Source: Clostridia bacterium (lineage in GTDB: Bacteria; Bacillota; Clostridia; Lachnospirales; Lachnospiraceae). From it: a stretch of 64,000 nt of DNA. Made by a program: the position numbers and the translations under genes. Shown here in pieces: positions 7,818 to 14,767 of this stretch. How positions within the stretch are numbered: the stretch's first letter is position 1; every line of letters starts with the position of its first letter. The notes below the pieces were generated by a model. It saw only the letters and a list, made by a program, of their open reading frames with translations, was not told where the DNA came from and did no database searches. The stretch spans positions 51,154-115,153 of the forward strand of contig QKJQ01000031.1 of NCBI GenBank assembly GCA_003249225.1, written 5' to 3'.

Positions 7818-7953
7818 TATTATTTATTTTATTGAATTTTTTATACTCCTCTTTGTTACCGGATTTGTCTTTGATTTTATTGAAAAGTTATGTGCTGCAG
7901 CTGTTATCAGAGTGAAGATCAGCGAAAGGAGAGGAAGAAAACTTGTTGTATAA
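7810..7953 (+). CDS. Very small membrane protein, 47 residues
   Basis: One hydrophobic helix (about residues 4-22) followed by a basic tail (KISERRGRK). Start ATG 7810 overlaps the previous stop; AGAGGAG lies ten bases upstream. A short acidic-free N-terminus, helix and basic tail resemble phage coat-like peptides, but there is no leader peptide. Confidence 0.55.
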   Translation: MNNIIYFIEFFILLFVTGFVFDFIEKLCAAAVIRVKISERRGRKLVV

Positions 7954-8077
7954 TGGCATATTACCAGAAGTAAATTATGAAATGATTTATGGCATAGGTA
8001 TAGGCTTATTCTTCATTCTCCGGCTGTATATTTTGATACGTGATGTATTTAACCAGGCAGCCAAAAAAAGCAATTAG
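7943..8077 (+). CDS. Very small membrane protein, 44 residues (TTG start)
   Basis: Reads from TTG 7943, preceded by GGAGAGGAAG, to TAG 8075-8077. It overlaps the previous gene by 11 nt. One helix (about residues 15-32) and a C-terminal QAAKKSN. TTG with a strong site fits the coupled pattern of this operon, but the start could also be TTG 7946. Family unknown. Confidence 0.45.
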   Translation: MLYNGILPEVNYEMIYGIGIGLFFILRLYILIRDVFNQAAKKSN

Positions 8078-8085
8078 GAGGCTGA

Positions 8086-8385
8086 ATGTATTACATAGTT
8101 ACGGAATCGGGAGTATATCCCGGAAAGAGCAGAGTTGAGTTAAATAAAAAGCTTAAGTTACTTACGGAAGAACCAGAATTTACATGTTTGGGTCCTGATA
8201 AAATCATGAGAGTTAATGAAGTTGATATTGATTTTTTGCAGGATAAACGACGAATGTCAAATATATTCTTTGGTAATTTCTTTCGTAAGGATAACAAGGT
8301 TTTTTTATTGGTCCTTGTAGTGTTCATTTTATCTGTGATTCAGCTTGTTATGATGATTCAGTTTATGAGCGCTATATCCGGATAG
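8086..8385 (+). CDS. C-terminally anchored membrane protein, 99 residues
   Basis: A cytoplasmic N-terminal domain of about 65 residues (IVTESGVYPGKSR, then a charged middle) and one helix near the C-terminus (about 70-95). Ribosome-binding site AGGAGG. The inside domain next to an ATPase lacking its own anchor makes it a candidate membrane partner of the Zot-like protein at 8734. That link is inference from order and topology. Confidence 0.6.
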   Translation: MYYIVTESGVYPGKSRVELNKKLKLLTEEPEFTCLGPDKIMRVNEVDIDFLQDKRRMSNIFFGNFFRKDNKVFLLVLVVFILSVIQLVMMIQFMSAISG

Positions 8386-8395
8386 GAAGGTGTCT

Positions 8396-8719
8396 ATGTC
8401 AAATATTGATTTTTCAAGTATGTTCGATAACTTTACATCAGGTAATTCATCAGATCCCATTGGAAGCATTTATAAGATAATACCGGTATATAATTCTTAT
8501 CAGCTTAAGCTGCTTTTTGTATTACGGTCATTATGTAAAAAGTGGGATCTGGATGATATCGATAGTGCCCTGGATCAAGTTATGGAGCTTCAGAAAGAAA
8601 ACAAAGATTTGGATTTCTTCCGCCAAAAGAGTCTGCAGACATTGTTGGCTGCCTATACTCAGAATGAAATGATTCGTGGTATTAAGGTACAGAGCATAAA
8701 TGATGTCACAGATAAATAA
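8396..8719 (+). CDS. Soluble protein before the Zot-like ATPase
   Basis: 107 residues, predicted mainly helical in the second half (KKWDLDDIDSALDQVMELQ). No membrane helix. ATG 8396 is five bases after AGGAAGG; the in-frame GTG 8390 overlaps that site. Fourteen nt separate it from the ATPase gene, so it may be an assembly co-factor. Family unknown. Confidence 0.6.
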   Translation: MSNIDFSSMFDNFTSGNSSDPIGSIYKIIPVYNSYQLKLLFVLRSLCKKWDLDDIDSALDQVMELQKENKDLDFFRQKSLQTLLAAYTQNEMIRGIKVQSINDVTDK

Positions 8720-8733
8720 CCGGAGGTTATGTT

Positions 8734-9333
8734 ATGCCAGGTATGATTTTAGGTGTATACGGAAAGCAAAGAAGTGGTAAGACCTTATTCAGTTATCTGA
8801 TTTGTAAAGCGATTAAGAAATGGTATGAAAAAGAAACAAAAACTACACTGAGATTTTATAGTAATATTTGGGCACCCGATGATGACATAATCTATGTAAG
8901 TTCTGTCGATGATCTGCCATTGGATTTAGAGCCTAAAATTGTTCTACTTGATGAAATCTACAATGGCACAGATGCCCAAAACTATAAAACACTCAGTGAG
9001 ATCAGTATCTATATAAATACGATTGGTAAACAGAATTGTTTTTTTATTTTCACATCCATTGATCCATCAGAAGTTTATAACCGTATACGTAACCAAATGA
9101 GATTTGTTGTATTTGTACGATCTGATGATAAAAACATTTATTACCGTATTACCGATCTTGATAATGGAAAATTTAAAGATTTTACATTATGCAAGACAGA
9201 AGAATTCTTTACTTCTGTTAAGTATGATACAAATTTTATCCCGGTAAAATTTGATTGGAATATGAAACGTTGGAAGAACAAATTAAGGGATTTCTATATC
9301 AGGAATTATGGTAGAGATTTATTACCAGATTAG
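8734..9333 (+). CDS. Zot/pI-type phage assembly ATPase
   Basis: 199 residues. Walker A GKQRSGKT (residues 10-17) near the N-terminus, Walker B KIVLLDE (68-74), then the pattern of the Zonular-occludens-toxin domain, including YINTIGKQNCFFIFTS and a following Arg-rich strand, where sensor residues are expected. Zot/pI proteins drive extrusion of filamentous phage through the membrane at the cost of ATP. This one is short and ends without the transmembrane helix and periplasmic part found in Gram-negative pI, so membrane attachment must come from another protein. Ribosome-binding site GGAGG before ATG 8734. This is the best single hallmark of an inovirus in the window. Confidence 0.8.
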   Translation: MPGMILGVYGKQRSGKTLFSYLICKAIKKWYEKETKTTLRFYSNIWAPDDDIIYVSSVDDLPLDLEPKIVLLDEIYNGTDAQNYKTLSEISIYINTIGKQNCFFIFTSIDPSEVYNRIRNQMRFVVFVRSDDKNIYYRITDLDNGKFKDFTLCKTEEFFTSVKYDTNFIPVKFDWNMKRWKNKLRDFYIRNYGRDLLPD

Positions 9334-10048
9334 ATTATCAGTATTAGTTAGTATTATTAGTATTTAGTATTTAGTATTAATAGACTAGTAGTTAAGTCGA
9401 TTATTAATTGATCAACGAGGTGATCGTTGAAGTCGAGGTTAGGCTGGACCGCTGCCGAGAGGATACATCCTCCGGCAGCGGTAGGCGAACATCGCTACTA
9501 CTAGGGTTTAAAGTGGAAAGTTGGGGAAAACCCCTTCTTTTGATTTTGACTTTGATCTTACGTATTCTTGCCAGGTGCATCTTATTCTATTGCATTATAT
9601 GCCGGTTTATTGTTTATTTATGACCATGCGTATGTAATAGCAGCAGTATGAGCAAACAATTACGTGTAAGCTTGATTTTTAGATTATACGTAATGTGCGC
9701 TAGGCAAGGGTACGGGACCGCAAGTCCCGTGATCTTGACCTTCTGGTTTTTGGTTTTCCCCGACCAGGGGTGTGGTTGGGTAGAAAGCATAGTATAGCTG
9801 GATGTTTTTAATTGAATATCGGTGTTGTTGAAGTCAATTAAGTTCAAATTGACTTAATTTTGTGCAATAACGAGGGTGTCCACAATGCATGTAATACGTG
9901 GACTGAAATATCAAAATAAAAATCTAATCTAATACTGATAAAATCTATAAAAATTTATTTGTAAAATGTTTGCTAGAAATAGCTTTCTAGCAAATTTAAT
10001 CACACTTTAACGTGTTAAAGGATTCAGACAATTTAATGAGGTGATGTT
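9334..10048. other. Hairpin-rich intergenic region: phage origin and packaging-signal candidate
   Basis: 715 bp without a credible gene. Hairpins: 9448-9482 (10+6 bp stem with one bulged A, GC-rich), 9523-9534 (GGGG-AAAA-CCCC), 9712-9730 (ACGGGAC/GTCCCGT), 9831-9855 (AAGTCAATT/AATTGACTT), 9878-9903 (GTCCAC/GTGGAC), 9969-9994 (11 bp perfect stem) and 10005-10020 (CTTTAAC/GTTAAAG). AGTATT repeats stand at its left end. Filamentous phages keep nick site, complementary-strand origin and packaging hairpin in one such region between assembly and replication genes. The 35 nt GC-rich hairpin, not followed by U, is the best packaging-signal candidate; the 9712 hairpin is a candidate nick-site stem. 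Confidence 0.65.
9340..9378 (+). repeat. AGTATT direct repeats (possible Rep-binding iterons)
   Basis: Five copies of AGTATT begin at 9340, 9350, 9359, 9366 and 9373; the last three have a 7 bp period. Short direct repeats beside an origin often bind the initiator. Confidence 0.5.
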
Positions 10049-10321
10049 ATGGATATATTTAAAAATTACTTAGACATACTGATCGAAGTTTTTAATCTTC
10101 AAGATTTTACTTTAAGTGATTTAATGCAGTGTCTTAGATATAGTTGTCTGCTTGTTATTATTATTTTAATTTTAGTAATTGTTATTTCTTTAATAGATAA
10201 ATTATTTACAAGAGATGATAGTTTCAACAATATTCTCATATCATGTTGTAGTAAATTTTTGATTGGTACAGTTATTTGTTTAATCGTGGTTGAAATTATT
10301 GATCGTGTAATTATTAGATAA
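10049..10321 (+). CDS. Two-helix membrane protein, 90 residues
   Basis: Helices at about residues 32-50 (LLVIIILILVIVISLI) and 67-86, with a short loop between. GAGGTGATG-type ribosome-binding site before ATG 10049. First gene after the intergenic region and part of the Rep operon. Family unknown. Confidence 0.65.
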   Translation: MDIFKNYLDILIEVFNLQDFTLSDLMQCLRYSCLLVIIILILVIVISLIDKLFTRDDSFNNILISCCSKFLIGTVICLIVVEIIDRVIIR

Positions 10322-10332
10322 TGAGGTGGATT

Positions 10333-10506
10333 ATGAAGAAAACAGATAATTTTACTTGTTCCTATTTAAAAAATAAACGTTGTTTAAAAGGAATGATATG
10401 TGGTGGTTTATGTAGCAAGTATGCTTTATGTAGATTTTGCAAACATGAAGGAAATACAGATAAATGTAATTTTTGTGAATGGTTAAAAAACAATCCTCAT
10501 ATATAA
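10333..10506 (+). CDS. Cys-rich small protein, probable metal binder
   Basis: 57 residues with nine Cys, several in close pairs (CKHEGNTDKCNFC and nearby). This suggests one or two zinc or iron-sulfur sites. ATG 10333 follows GAGGTGG by three bases; an in-frame ATG at 10321 overlaps the previous stop and lacks a site. Soluble. Role unknown, perhaps DNA or protein binding. Confidence 0.6.
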   Translation: MKKTDNFTCSYLKNKRCLKGMICGGLCSKYALCRFCKHEGNTDKCNFCEWLKNNPHI

Positions 10507-10519
10507 GATTGGAGGCTTT

Positions 10520-10711
10520 ATGGATATTGATTTAATGTTTAAAGTATTTAAAATATTTTGTTTAATAATTCTGAGTCTAAGTATATTAATAAATATTGTT
10601 TTTCAAATTGTAAAAATGAGATCTAGCAATATTGATAAGGAGATTGAAAACACAATTTTTATTGATACACTAACACTTTCTGTGTTTTCACTTGGTGGCA
10701 TATTTATATAA
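10520..10711 (+). CDS. Small membrane protein, 63 residues
   Basis: One clear helix (about residues 10-30) and a second hydrophobic stretch at the C-terminus. GGAGG before ATG 10520. Family unknown; it lies in the replication operon. Confidence 0.55.
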   Translation: MDIDLMFKVFKIFCLIILSLSILINIVFQIVKMRSSNIDKEIENTIFIDTLTLSVFSLGGIFI

Positions 10712-10758
10712 TTTCTTTTTGAAAACAAATTTTTATAATTTAATGCCTGGGGGTTTTT

Positions 10759-12300
10759 ATGCTAGATCAGAATGAAAAAGCTTTAATTTTAACAGAAATG
10801 AATCTGGAAAACCGGAATAAATGGTTCGATTTCAAAAGACAAAAGTTTCTGCATAATATCGATACATTTTATTACAGTGTAACGCTAAAGGATGATTTTA
10901 CAAAAGAAACTGATAGTGTTACTGTTAAAAGATTTCGCCGTTTCTTTGAAAAGAAGTATGAAGAAATGACTTATGAAGCAAATTTCATTCCATATATCAT
11001 TGATGGTTTTAATACAACAATGAATCTTAAATATTCCAGTTTTTCATTCTATAAGATATGGATTGAAGTTCCTGAACGATATGACATATTTTTTGCTTAT
11101 AGTGTACCAAATAAACTGACCTGTGAATGTATTGTTCAGATCAGGGCAAATTTACTTTGGGAAAAAGGAATAATTGATGCTTACGAGGAGTCTTTTGAAA
11201 CTTTTAAAAAGATCTGCAAGAATCATAATTTGGTTATCGATTATGTACTTGAAAATCGTGTTGATTATTGTTGGCATACAAATTATCTGCAAAAACCGGA
11301 AGAGTTCTTCCGGATTGATAAATTTGCTCCAATGAAGATAACACAATTCAAACGCTGCAGAAATGATTTCATGTTCAAAGGTCAAGATGGTTATGAAATG
11401 GATTATCTTTGTATGGGTCGACGTGGATCCAAATGCTTTGTACGTATTTATTTAAAGAGTAAAGAAGTCATTGAGAAAACAAAAAAGCCTTTCTTTTTTA
11501 AACGTTGGTACGATGAAGGTGTTATAAATGCATATGATAAGTATTGTATGGAATATGCATTTGAACGTGGTAACTGGAAACAGTTAGAACTTGCCAGGCT
11601 TAAGTTTTATATTGAGTATGGTTATCATAGTAATATTAAAGCAAGATGCAGAGAATTCCTTGATCAGGATTGTCCTAATATGGATAACCTGATTGAATTT
11701 GCAGATCAGATATGTCCCAGGGTCCATAAAGTAATGAATATAGAATTTCAGACGATGCGTAAGCAATCAAAACATTTTATTTTGAATGAACGTGAAGATT
11801 ATGATCGGGAATGCCCGGATATAAATCAGAATAGAATTTATGATTACTTTGCTAATCTGAAAGAAATTGCAGATTACCTGACATGGTGGACTCTTAGACT
11901 TACTGATCCGGAGGATTCTGAAACAAAAAAATCTGAAAGAAAGCTATGTCACTTCTGGTTAGCACTCCGTAGAACAAGAATGATAAACGTTAATTGGACT
12001 CCTCAAAAAGAAAGAATAAAAACAAATTACGAAAGAAATTTAAACTTTGAAGCTGCAAAAAAACGTGTTGTTAGTGCTGCCATGCTTATGTCTATATATA
12101 TGAATGGTAAAAATGATAATGATCCGCTGCAGGACTGTGCGGATGCTTTACTCATAATGAATGATAATGATATGGATGATGCTCGAAAATATAAATGTAA
12201 AAAGTCTAAATCATTAAAAGATGATGATTTGAAAAAAATCAAATACGATGATAAGCGTAAGAAATATTATATTTTCGATGAAGATGGTGTTATACACTAA
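10759..12300 (+). CDS. Rolling-circle replication initiator (Rep_trans/pII-like)
   Basis: 513 residues, soluble. The central part carries ENRVDYCWHTNY (about 165-176) and CMGRRGSKCFVRIYLKSKEV (about 218-237). These match the two most conserved blocks of the replication-initiation-factor family used by rolling-circle plasmids and by filamentous phages of Gram-positive bacteria. The protein would nick the plus-strand origin, stay bound to the 5' end and start strand displacement. The C-terminal third is charged and helical. The hairpin-rich region lies about 700 bp upstream. It is longer than many family members (about 300-400), with extra N- and C-terminal parts. Start ATG 10759 has a weak GGGGG site. 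Confidence 0.78.
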   Translation: MLDQNEKALILTEMNLENRNKWFDFKRQKFLHNIDTFYYSVTLKDDFTKETDSVTVKRFRRFFEKKYEEMTYEANFIPYIIDGFNTTMNLKYSSFSFYKIWIEVPERYDIFFAYSVPNKLTCECIVQIRANLLWEKGIIDAYEESFETFKKICKNHNLVIDYVLENRVDYCWHTNYLQKPEEFFRIDKFAPMKITQFKRCRNDFMFKGQDGYEMDYLCMGRRGSKCFVRIYLKSKEVIEKTKKPFFFKRWYDEGVINAYDKYCMEYAFERGNWKQLELARLKFYIEYGYHSNIKARCREFLDQDCPNMDNLIEFADQICPRVHKVMNIEFQTMRKQSKHFILNEREDYDRECPDINQNRIYDYFANLKEIADYLTWWTLRLTDPEDSETKKSERKLCHFWLALRRTRMINVNWTPQKERIKTNYERNLNFEAAKKRVVSAAMLMSIYMNGKNDNDPLQDCADALLIMNDNDMDDARKYKCKKSKSLKDDDLKKIKYDDKRKKYYIFDEDGVIH

Positions 12301-12330
12301 CTAAAAATCTGACTAATTAGAGGTGATATT

Positions 12331-13344
12331 ATGTGTCCAGCACAAAGAGAAATCATTAATCATGATTTTAAAATCAGAGATCTTAATGAATTGTATATGA
12401 TAGATAAGATGTCGAATTGCAGTCCTAAGACTGTTACAAATTATCAGCAGCATCTTTCGTATTTCTTTGATTTTATGGAATCTGAATGGAATACGAATAG
12501 TGTCATTATAAATAAAATTAAGCTTATGGATCTTAATAAGTACACTCTTTATTTGAAAAATAAGAATAAATACGCTGATCATCCAATTAATCCGATGCAG
12601 GAGAAAAAGTTAAGTAATACGACTGTAAGAGATTATTGTGTCAGTGTTAAAGTTCTGTTGAACTGGTGTTATTTAAATGAGTATATAGAATTTGATATTT
12701 CGAAAAATTGGAAGCTGCCAAGAATTGATAAAAGGGAAGTACTTCCATTATATCAAGATGAAGTTGATAAGATTGAAACTTTATATTCAAGAAAATGTGA
12801 TACACATTTTCGTAATCTTGCAATTATTCATTGTGGACTTGATGCTGGTTTACGATCAAGTGATATTATTGGACTTGATCTTTGTGATGTAGATTTTCAA
12901 AAGAATTACATTCATATCAAGGGTGATAATTCGAAAGGATACAGAGAAAGATATATAAAGCTTTCTCAAAAATTAAAAGGTTATTTGTTACAGTATAAAC
13001 TTGTTTTTCGGAATCCGAATCAGGATCCGCATGCACCATTTTTCTTTAATATTAAAAGTGGGGAAAGGATTACTATTGATGGTTTAAAATGCATGATCCG
13101 AAATATTAAAAAGCATACCGGTATTACAAGAATAAAGTTTCATCTTTTCCGACATACGTTTGCATCAAGCTTTATGCTTGGAGGTGGTAATATTTCCTCG
13201 TTACAAACGCTACTTGGTCATTCTACTATTCAAATGACTGAGAAGTATGTTCATATGTCAAATCAGTATATTTCTTTGGGTGAAGATATTTATAGGCTTG
13301 AAAAGTCGTTTTTTACTATTTACTACGGTAAAAATCAATACTGA
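12331..13344 (+). CDS. Tyrosine recombinase, prophage integrase
   Basis: 337 residues. An N-terminal SAM-like core-binding domain (about 20-115) precedes a catalytic domain (about 135-325). Active-site residues are visible: R175 (GLRSSD), H271-x-x-R274 (HLFRH), H297 (LLGHS) and Y306 (EKYVHM). It would recombine the phage site with the tRNA-Lys 3' end. Unusually it is not next to an att site but sits between the Rep gene and accessory genes, 30 nt after Rep. A XerC/D-like relative is possible, but the tRNA repeats make the integrase role likely. The 3' end overlaps the following ORF region by one base. Confidence 0.9.
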   Translation: MCPAQREIINHDFKIRDLNELYMIDKMSNCSPKTVTNYQQHLSYFFDFMESEWNTNSVIINKIKLMDLNKYTLYLKNKNKYADHPINPMQEKKLSNTTVRDYCVSVKVLLNWCYLNEYIEFDISKNWKLPRIDKREVLPLYQDEVDKIETLYSRKCDTHFRNLAIIHCGLDAGLRSSDIIGLDLCDVDFQKNYIHIKGDNSKGYRERYIKLSQKLKGYLLQYKLVFRNPNQDPHAPFFFNIKSGERITIDGLKCMIRNIKKHTGITRIKFHLFRHTFASSFMLGGGNISSLQTLLGHSTIQMTEKYVHMSNQYISLGEDIYRLEKSFFTIYYGKNQY

Positions 13345-13361
13345 TGAAAGGATGTGATCAT

Positions 13362-14090
13362 ATGAAGTATTTAGATTATAATCCATATGCAAATTGGAAT
13401 CATAGCGTTATAAAAGACATAATAAGAGATACAATTATGTCAGAAGAAAGTGATGAAATAGTAATTGGATTTTTTCTTGAATATGTATATATCAATGAAT
13501 TATTCAAAAATGATGGCTATACCTCTATTTCTGATTATGCATTTAATGAGTACAAAATCGAAAAAACAAAATGTAATAGATTAAGGAATATTGCAAGTAA
13601 ATTTTGTGTACCTGGATTACCGGTATTAAAGATTCAATACAAAGATTTTAGTATATCATGTCTAAGTGAAATGTTATATCTAAATGATAAGCAACTGGAT
13701 CAAGTTAATTCAAATACAACGGTATCTCAGATAAGATTATTGAAGTTAATTGATATTGATGATTATCAGTTGATTGAGAACATTAATGGAAAAAAGCTTT
13801 TACCTACAGAAATTTGGTTTATCAAAGCATATTTTCGATTTAGACCAAATGAGTTTAAATGGTTGATGAAATTATGCCAGAAGCATAAAAAGATTAACAA
13901 GATCATTGATGAATTTTGTTATCATCATGAATTAGGACGTTTTTCTGATTTTGTTTTAAAAGATTTTTATGTACTTTTTGATAATCAAAAAAGTGTTATC
14001 CATATAAATTTTATGGATGAATATTTGATTATTGGATATAAGAAATTTGTTGAAACAGTTTTGAATTATTATGATCCATATATTTATTAG
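13362..14090 (+). CDS. Accessory protein with a domain shared among clostridial mobile elements
   Basis: 242 residues, soluble. The stretch FLEYVYINELFKNDGYTS... to ...CLSEMLYLNDKQLDQV (about 42-120) follows a pattern I know from proteins of integrative elements in Clostridia. There, a 'grows as FAxxxFGISK' helix-turn-helix-like segment precedes YKDFxxSxLxEMLYLxDEQ. This hints at DNA binding or replication control, but the domain has no secure function. Start ATG 13362 follows GAAAGGA; ATG 13344 overlaps the integrase stop and lacks a site. Confidence 0.6.
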   Translation: MKYLDYNPYANWNHSVIKDIIRDTIMSEESDEIVIGFFLEYVYINELFKNDGYTSISDYAFNEYKIEKTKCNRLRNIASKFCVPGLPVLKIQYKDFSISCLSEMLYLNDKQLDQVNSNTTVSQIRLLKLIDIDDYQLIENINGKKLLPTEIWFIKAYFRFRPNEFKWLMKLCQKHKKINKIIDEFCYHHELGRFSDFVLKDFYVLFDNQKSVIHINFMDEYLIIGYKKFVETVLNYYDPYIY

Positions 14091-14631
14091 TAGAAAGGAG
14101 CAAGAGTTTGTCCGGACAACAAAAGCGCTTTGCTCAGTTTATTTTATGGATATTTCAATTTTAAAGGTAAAGGACAATATTAGATTAACATGTGTAAATT
14201 ATGAATACACAAGCAATGGAAAATCATATTTTTCAAAAAGTGAAAAGGAATTTGAAGGAATTATAAAAGCTCTCATTAAGCATAATGATAATTTATATGA
14301 AATCTTTGTTGCTACAAAATGGAAGGCTATGATCTCAGTATTTTCGAAAGATATTATATATCTTGAAAAACTGGATTTAGATTTTAAGCCTGCCGATCAA
14401 GAAGTAATAAACATGTTTTCAATTATTACTCATGATGATTTAAAGAAATGTATGAGCCTTTATAATTCCTTTTTTCTTAAGTGGGAAAAAGAATATAAAA
14501 ATGATGATTACACTGCAGCTGTTATGATGTGCGAAGCCAGGAAGTTATATGAAGAAAATAATAAATGCAAAATGATTTCTATTATGCTAGCCGATATGAT
14601 CGACTGTATAGAAAATCAACATGTTTCATGA
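14071..14631 (+). CDS. Phage protein of unknown function; start uncertain, possible frameshift
   Basis: Up to 186 residues, soluble, acidic/basic mixed, helical C-terminal half. A very good ribosome-binding site (GAAAGGAG, 14092-14099) is followed by TTG 14108, but that frame stops after 18 codons (14164). The long frame has an ATG at 14071, overlapping the previous gene by 20 nt, and next at 14146, neither with a good site. Either the gene starts at 14146 (161 residues), or it is coupled through the short frame, or one base has been lost or gained in 14108-14164. Family not recognised. Confidence 0.5.
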   Translation: MIHIFISRKEQEFVRTTKALCSVYFMDISILKVKDNIRLTCVNYEYTSNGKSYFSKSEKEFEGIIKALIKHNDNLYEIFVATKWKAMISVFSKDIIYLEKLDLDFKPADQEVINMFSIITHDDLKKCMSLYNSFFLKWEKEYKNDDYTAAVMMCEARKLYEENNKCKMISIMLADMIDCIENQHVS

Positions 14632-14640
14632 AAGGATTAT

Positions 14641-14748
14641 ATGAAAAAAGATATTATTGATTTTATGAAAAAAAATAAGATATTAGTTATTATATCTTTT
14701 ATTTCTATTATGTTTGATTTTATATTCTGTATTATTTTTAAATTGTAA
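14641..14748 (+). CDS. Tiny membrane protein, 35 residues
   Basis: A basic N-terminus and one helix (about residues 14-33). GAAAGGA stands four bases before ATG 14641. It lies nine bases after the preceding stop and 19 before the methyltransferase start. It may be a regulatory or coupling peptide; unknown. Confidence 0.45.
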   Translation: MKKDIIDFMKKNKILVIISFISIMFDFIFCIIFKL

Positions 14749-14767
14749 ATTTTATAAGGAGGATAAT

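Noticed and set aside
9408..9623. 71-codon plus-strand ORF in the phage intergenic region
   Set aside because: It spans the strong hairpins, has odd composition and is better explained as origin sequence.
9614..9847. 77-codon minus-strand ORF in the same region
   Set aside because: No ribosome-binding site and it covers the structured part of the origin.
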